Source of the DNA: Pantoea sp. alder81
GTDB taxonomy: Bacteria > Pseudomonadota > Gammaproteobacteria > Enterobacterales > Enterobacteriaceae
Assembly: GCF_020179835.1 (NCBI RefSeq)
Contig: NZ_JAIUDA010000001.1
Coordinates: 806,001-870,000 of the forward strand
Reading direction: 5' to 3'
DNA: 64,000 nt
Shown: piece after piece, positions 60,605 through 64,000 of the stretch
How the letters are laid out: each line of letters begins with the position of its first letter
Numbering within the stretch: position 1 is the first letter of the stretch
Program-made: the position numbers and the translations under genes
Notes under the pieces: generated by a model
Told to the model about the DNA's origin: nothing
Databases searched by the model: none
Seen by the model: only the letters and a program-made list of their open reading frames with translations

Positions 60605-61925
60605 ATCGATGCGCATCGTTCCGGTTGCCGGATACGACAGCATGCTGCTGAACATCGGCGGGGCGCATAACTGCTACTTCACCCGTATTCTGGTGCTACT
60701 GACTGATTCAGCGGGCAACAGCGGCGTGGGGGAATCACCGTGCCACGCTTCAACGTTGCAACTGCTGGAACAGTTTCGCCCTCTGATCATTGGCAGCTCG
60801 CTGATGCGCGCTAACGCCACGCTCAGTCAACTCTTTGCCAGCGACGCGCGGCAGCAGCAGACTTCGCACACCAACGACATTCATATTCCGCAGATGAATC
60901 CTGAGAAGTTTTACAACGCGGCGGCGGCCATTGAAGCTGCGTTGCTCGATTTGCAGGGTAAATTCCTTGATCTGCCGGTAGCGGATCTGCTCGCCAGCGG
61001 TAAACAGCGGGAGCGCATTCCGGTGTTGGGATATCTGTTTTATATCGCCGATCGTCAACGCACGAATATGCACTACCGTTCGGGTGATGACGAAGCGGAT
61101 GGCTGGTTCCGGCAACGCCATCAACCGGCAATGGACAGTGCTGCGGTGGTGCGGCTCGCAGAAGCGGCAGTAGAACAATATGGTTTTCGGGACTTCAAGC
61201 TAAAAGGCGGCGTCATGCATGGCGAGCAGGAAGTAGAAACCGTAGAAGCCTTGCTGTCGCGGTTTCCACACTCTCGCGTCACTGTGGACCCCAATGCCAG
61301 CTGGTCGCTGGATGAAGCCATTCGCTTTGGTAAACAGCTGGCAGGCAAAGTGCCATACCTGGAAGATCCTTGTGGCGCAGAGCAGGGATATTCCGGGCGC
61401 GAGACGCTGGCGGAATTCCGTCGCGCCACTGGTGTGCCGGTTGCTACCAATATGATCGCCAATGACTGGCGGCAGTTACAGCATGCTCTGCAGCTCAATG
61501 CTATCGACATCCCGCTCGCCGATCCCCATTTCTGGACGATGCGCAACGCCAACGTTGTCGCGCAGCTGTGTAACGAATGGGGCCTTACCACCGGTTGCCA
61601 CTCTAATAATCACTTTGATGTTTCACTGGCGATGGTTGCTCATCTTGGTGCCGCAGCGCCCGGCGATCGTCAAACCGCCTTTGATACGCACTGGATATGG
61701 CAGGATGGCCAGCAACTCAGCCACCAGCCCCCGCAAATTCGTGATGGCTATCTGGAGCTGCCGCCGGGACCAGGTTTGGGCATTGAACTGAATATGGAGC
61801 GCGTCGAACAGGCACATGCCCTCTATAACGCACTGCCTGATAAAAACCGTAACGATGCATTGGGCATGCAGTTTTTGATTGATAACTGGCGTTTTGACGC
61901 GAAACGTCCGGCTCTGGTTCGCTAA
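60582..61925 (+). CDS. Glucarate dehydratase-family enzyme (GudX-like)
   Basis: Enolase-superfamily dehydratase of 447 residues (E. coli GudD 446). The N-terminal capping domain has IVPVAGYDSMLLNIGGAH. The barrel has DFKLKGGVMHG with the KxK catalytic lysine, VTVDPNASWSLDEA and EDPCGAEQGYSGRE as metal ligands, TNMIANDWRQ, IPLADPHFWTM, and GCHSNNHFDVSLAM with the catalytic His. GudD has SHSDNHF where this protein has CHSNNHF. As I recall, the paralogue GudX also has Asn here and is much less active, so this copy is GudX-like. It is embedded in a carrier-dehydratase-lactonase operon. Confidence 0.85.
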   Translation: MSDTSVIKSMRIVPVAGYDSMLLNIGGAHNCYFTRILVLLTDSAGNSGVGESPCHASTLQLLEQFRPLIIGSSLMRANATLSQLFASDARQQQTSHTNDIHIPQMNPEKFYNAAAAIEAALLDLQGKFLDLPVADLLASGKQRERIPVLGYLFYIADRQRTNMHYRSGDDEADGWFRQRHQPAMDSAAVVRLAEAAVEQYGFRDFKLKGGVMHGEQEVETVEALLSRFPHSRVTVDPNASWSLDEAIRFGKQLAGKVPYLEDPCGAEQGYSGRETLAEFRRATGVPVATNMIANDWRQLQHALQLNAIDIPLADPHFWTMRNANVVAQLCNEWGLTTGCHSNNHFDVSLAMVAHLGAAAPGDRQTAFDTHWIWQDGQQLSHQPPQIRDGYLELPPGPGLGIELNMERVEQAHALYNALPDKNRNDALGMQFLIDNWRFDAKRPALVR

Positions 61926-61934
61926 GGAATTTAC

Positions 61935-63050
61935 ATGAAGAAAACCTTTCAGGTAGCCACATTACTCACAGCGATGGCGCTCAGCGCGCCGCTGCTGGCA
62001 AAGACCTTTGTCTACGTCTCAGAAGCCGATGATGGCACCATCGCCCGCTACGCGTTGGACGAACAATCCGGCGCATTGCAATTGCTTGGCCGCACTCAGG
62101 CAGGCGGAAAAGTGATGCCGCTGGCACTGAGTGCCGACCATCAGCATTTATATGCGGCCATTCGCAGCAAACCACTGCAACTGGTTAGCTGGCAGATCGA
62201 TCGCGAAACCGGCGATCTTAATCAGAAGGCAGCAGTGCCGGCTACGGCCAGTTATCCCTATATCAGCACCGACAAGCAGGGGCGATTCCTGCTGGGTGCC
62301 TCTTACGATGGCGATGTGGTGCATGTCTATCGGCTAGGCAAAGATGGCAAAGTGATCGCGCCACCGGTTGGCAGTTATAAAACCGGCCATGCGGCACATT
62401 CGGTGATCGTTGATGATGCTGGTAAAACCGCCTACGTCGGCAATCTCGGCACTGACCGCGTATTGCAGTTGAAGCTGAGTGGTGAGGGTGAGTTAAGCGC
62501 GCTGGGCAACGGTTATGTAAAAACCGCCGACGAAAATGGCCCGCGTCATTCGGTGTTATCACCGGATCAACGCTATCTATATAACGTCGGCGAGATGGGC
62601 GGCATCATCACCCAGTTTCGCCGTGAACCGAGCGGCGAGCTGGTCAAAGTCAGTGAAACACCCAACGCTGTGGCCACAGAGTATAAGTTGCAGCATGGAC
62701 TTGAGCGGCCAGCGGGCTACAGTGATACCACGCCACGGATTTGGTCAGCCGATATTCACCTAACGCCAAACGGTCATTTCCTGTATGTGACCGAACGTAC
62801 CAGCAGCACGGTAAGCGGATACCAGGTTGATCCACACAGTGGCAAACTGACGCTAATTGGCAGTTGGCCGGTTGAGAAGCAGCCGCGCAGTATTGCCATA
62901 ACGCCAGACGGAAAATGGCTCATCGCCAGCGGTGAAAAAAGCGCGGTGACAAGAAGCTACGCCATTGATGCCAAAAGTGGTTCGCTGAAGCGTGTGGGTG
63001 AAGCACCGGCTGGCAAAGATGCGAACTGGGTAATGGTGGTGAGCAACTGA
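61935..63050 (+). CDS. Secreted lactonase-family beta-propeller
   Basis: A 371-residue periplasmic protein with a signal peptide (VATLLTAMALSAPLLA, mature from KTFVYVSEADDGTIARYALD). The seven-bladed propeller of the 6-phosphogluconolactonase (Pgl) family follows: HLYAAIRSKPLQLVSWQIDR, HAAHSVIVDDAGKTAYVGNL, NGPRHSVLSPDQRYLYNVGE, ADIHLTPNGHFLYVTERTSS and QPRSIAITPDGKWLIASGEK. The conserved His/Arg/Glu/Asp pattern (GPRHSVL, ADIHLTP) is kept. With the aldarate carrier and GudX-like enzyme it probably opens an aldarolactone outside the inner membrane. It begins ten bases after the dehydratase with AAGGAA. Confidence 0.84.
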   Translation: MKKTFQVATLLTAMALSAPLLAKTFVYVSEADDGTIARYALDEQSGALQLLGRTQAGGKVMPLALSADHQHLYAAIRSKPLQLVSWQIDRETGDLNQKAAVPATASYPYISTDKQGRFLLGASYDGDVVHVYRLGKDGKVIAPPVGSYKTGHAAHSVIVDDAGKTAYVGNLGTDRVLQLKLSGEGELSALGNGYVKTADENGPRHSVLSPDQRYLYNVGEMGGIITQFRREPSGELVKVSETPNAVATEYKLQHGLERPAGYSDTTPRIWSADIHLTPNGHFLYVTERTSSTVSGYQVDPHSGKLTLIGSWPVEKQPRSIAITPDGKWLIASGEKSAVTRSYAIDAKSGSLKRVGEAPAGKDANWVMVVSN

Positions 63051-63066
63051 CTTTCACCTTGCGATG

Positions 63067-63092
63067 ATCTGGCGCAAATTTCTGCGCCAGAT
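63067..63092 (+). terminator. Hairpin after the aldarate operon
   Basis: ATCTGGCGCA (63067-63076) pairs perfectly with TGCGCCAGAT (63083-63092) 17 bases after the lactonase gene. A short T run appears only about ten bases further on. Confidence 0.6.
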
Positions 63093-63271
63093 TGCGCGAA
63101 ATGTTTTTATGGAGCCGTTGTTATCACAGGGGTTATTTGGAAAAGTGTGATCCAGAACACATTTATCTGACTGATGACAAGTCTTGGATCAATAGGCTTA
63201 TAAATCATAGAGATTCTGTAAATGGATATGGATTTATTGCCTTGACCATTAGTAACCCTTAACAATTATCC

Positions 63272-63296
63272 TGATATTGATTGCCAGCCAATATCA
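63272..63296. promoter_or_regulatory. Inverted repeat upstream of the FUSC gene
   Basis: TGATATTG (63272-63279) and CAATATCA (63289-63296) form a perfect 8-bp dyad with a nine-base centre, about 100 bases before the FUSC start. The 349-base spacer otherwise holds only the hairpin above and AT-rich sequence. It could bind a regulator of the efflux gene. Confidence 0.35.
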
Positions 63297-63399
63297 CCAA
63301 ATTTGATGCTGTAACAATCTGACATATTTATCGCCGTGAGTAGATTGAATATTCTGGCAGGATACGCCGCACTTAGTGCCGTCTGGTCTCAATACTGTC

Positions 63400-64000
63400 A
63401 TGCAGTGGTTTACAAAAAACACCGTTTTTTTTGCTGTAAAAACCTGTCTGGCTGCCTTTCTGGCATTGTACTTTTCACTCGAACTCAACCTGGATAAACC
63501 GGCCTGGGCGATTACCACGGTCTTCATCGCTTCCCAGCTTTATTCTGCGTCCACCATTTCAAAATCATTGTTTCGTATGCTCGGCACCTTGCTGGGCGGC
63601 GTGTTTATCTTCTTTGTTTTTCCCGTTACCGTTGAACACCCATTACTTTTCAGCTTCATCATTTCGCTGTGGGTGAGTGTGTGTCTTTACCTTTCGCTGC
63701 ACGATCGCACACCGAAAAGCTATGTGTTCATGCTGGCAGGCTACAGCGCCGCAATCATGGGTTTTCCTGAAGTCATGACGCCGTTGTCGATCACCAATAC
63801 CGTGTTATCCCGTATTGAAGAGATCGCGGTCGGTACAGTGTGCAGCAGTCTGGTGCACGCACTTTTGTTTCCGGTATCGATGCGTAGCTTGCTGGAGCAG
63901 AGTGTCAGCCAGTGGTATTTGAATGCCCGCAAGTTGTGCCACGATTTGCTGTCAGGCATTTCTGGCGATAAATCTCCTGAGCGCGATGAAATTCTGACGC
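63400..64000 (+). CDS. FUSC-family inner-membrane transporter, 5' part (AaeB-like)
   Basis: The open frame from ATG 63400 runs off the window after 200 codons: MQWFTKNTVFFAVKTCLAAF, then LALYFSLELNLDKPAWAITT and VFIASQLYSASTISKSLFRM. Six or so hydrophobic helices are visible, followed by the start of a cytoplasmic region (LNARKLCHDLLSGISGDKSP). The DKPAWAITTVFI and SKSLFRMLGTLLGG pieces mark the fusaric-acid-resistance (FUSC) family, which exports aromatic acids. An adaptor gene of the AaeA type may follow outside the window. No clear ribosome binding site precedes the ATG; an in-frame GTG at 63376 is an alternative. Confidence 0.87.
   Translation, partial: MQWFTKNTVFFAVKTCLAAFLALYFSLELNLDKPAWAITTVFIASQLYSASTISKSLFRMLGTLLGGVFIFFVFPVTVEHPLLFSFIISLWVSVCLYLSLHDRTPKSYVFMLAGYSAAIMGFPEVMTPLSITNTVLSRIEEIAVGTVCSSLVHALLFPVSMRSLLEQSVSQWYLNARKLCHDLLSGISGDKSPERDEILT

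Noticed and set aside
63294..63959. Minus-strand ORFs at the right edge
   Set aside because: They oppose the FUSC reading frame, which is clearly protein-like and simply lacks a stop because it leaves the window.

Overview
The window is chromosomal DNA from a plant-associated member of the Enterobacterales, most likely Erwiniaceae (Pantoea- or Erwinia-like). LplA and RluF closely resemble the E. coli proteins. Much of the remaining content concerns plant- and sugar-acid-derived carbon: glucuronate/mannonate, D-apionate, glucarate and a membrane PQQ glucose dehydrogenase. No rRNA, tRNA, CRISPR array, insertion sequence or prophage was seen. The genus is an inference from gene style and content.

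Layout. 1-6060: uxuB (cut by the window edge) and uxuA face a hexuronate-type transporter plus a cytoplasmic GH31 glycosidase; two GntR-like operators lie between. 6244-13606: NUDIX hydrolase, LysR regulator with an old-yellow-enzyme reductase, secreted ParB-like protein, hexapeptide acetyltransferase, MFS carrier, and a Fic enzyme flanked by two inverted pairs of one 22-bp motif. 13620-22730: FMN monooxygenase with an orphan sulfonate-type binding protein, gcd, catalase, P-loop kinase-like protein, LysE exporter, racemase-like protein and a small membrane protein. 23118-26891: TonB receptor whose natural start is followed by an in-frame amber codon, a YncE-type propeller and a secreted unknown. 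26893-37914: frameshifted small gene, three-gene RND efflux operon, two convergent TetR genes, pirin, a folded repeat element, quinone-reductase/TetR pair and lplA.

38162-47687 is best read as a complete D-apionate catabolic locus: ApnO, OiaC, LerK, LerI and DerI would take apionate through 3-oxo-isoapionate and L-erythrulose to D-erythrose 4-phosphate. A dedicated transketolase, an MFS carrier and a SorC-type regulator sit beside them. 47907-49010: frameshifted DUF4225 gene convergent with a small membrane protein. 49166-54235: five-gene ABC importer operon of the Ugp type ending in a metallophosphoesterase. 54271-57433: HPP protein, rluF, a 49-codon gene whose ribosome binding site lies in a predicted hairpin, and a CurA-like reductase. 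57507-59051: hipBA with duplicated operators. 59249-63050: aldarate carrier, glucarate-dehydratase-family enzyme and secreted lactonase-family propeller. 63400-end: FUSC transporter, incomplete.

The most noteworthy items are the apionate locus, the inverted motif pairs around fic, three apparently broken reading frames (TonB receptor, DUF4225 protein, small beta-domain protein), the sequestered ribosome binding site at 56165-56195, and the terminal-inverted-repeat element at 35290-35496. All functional statements rest on reading the sequence and on family knowledge; no database search was possible.
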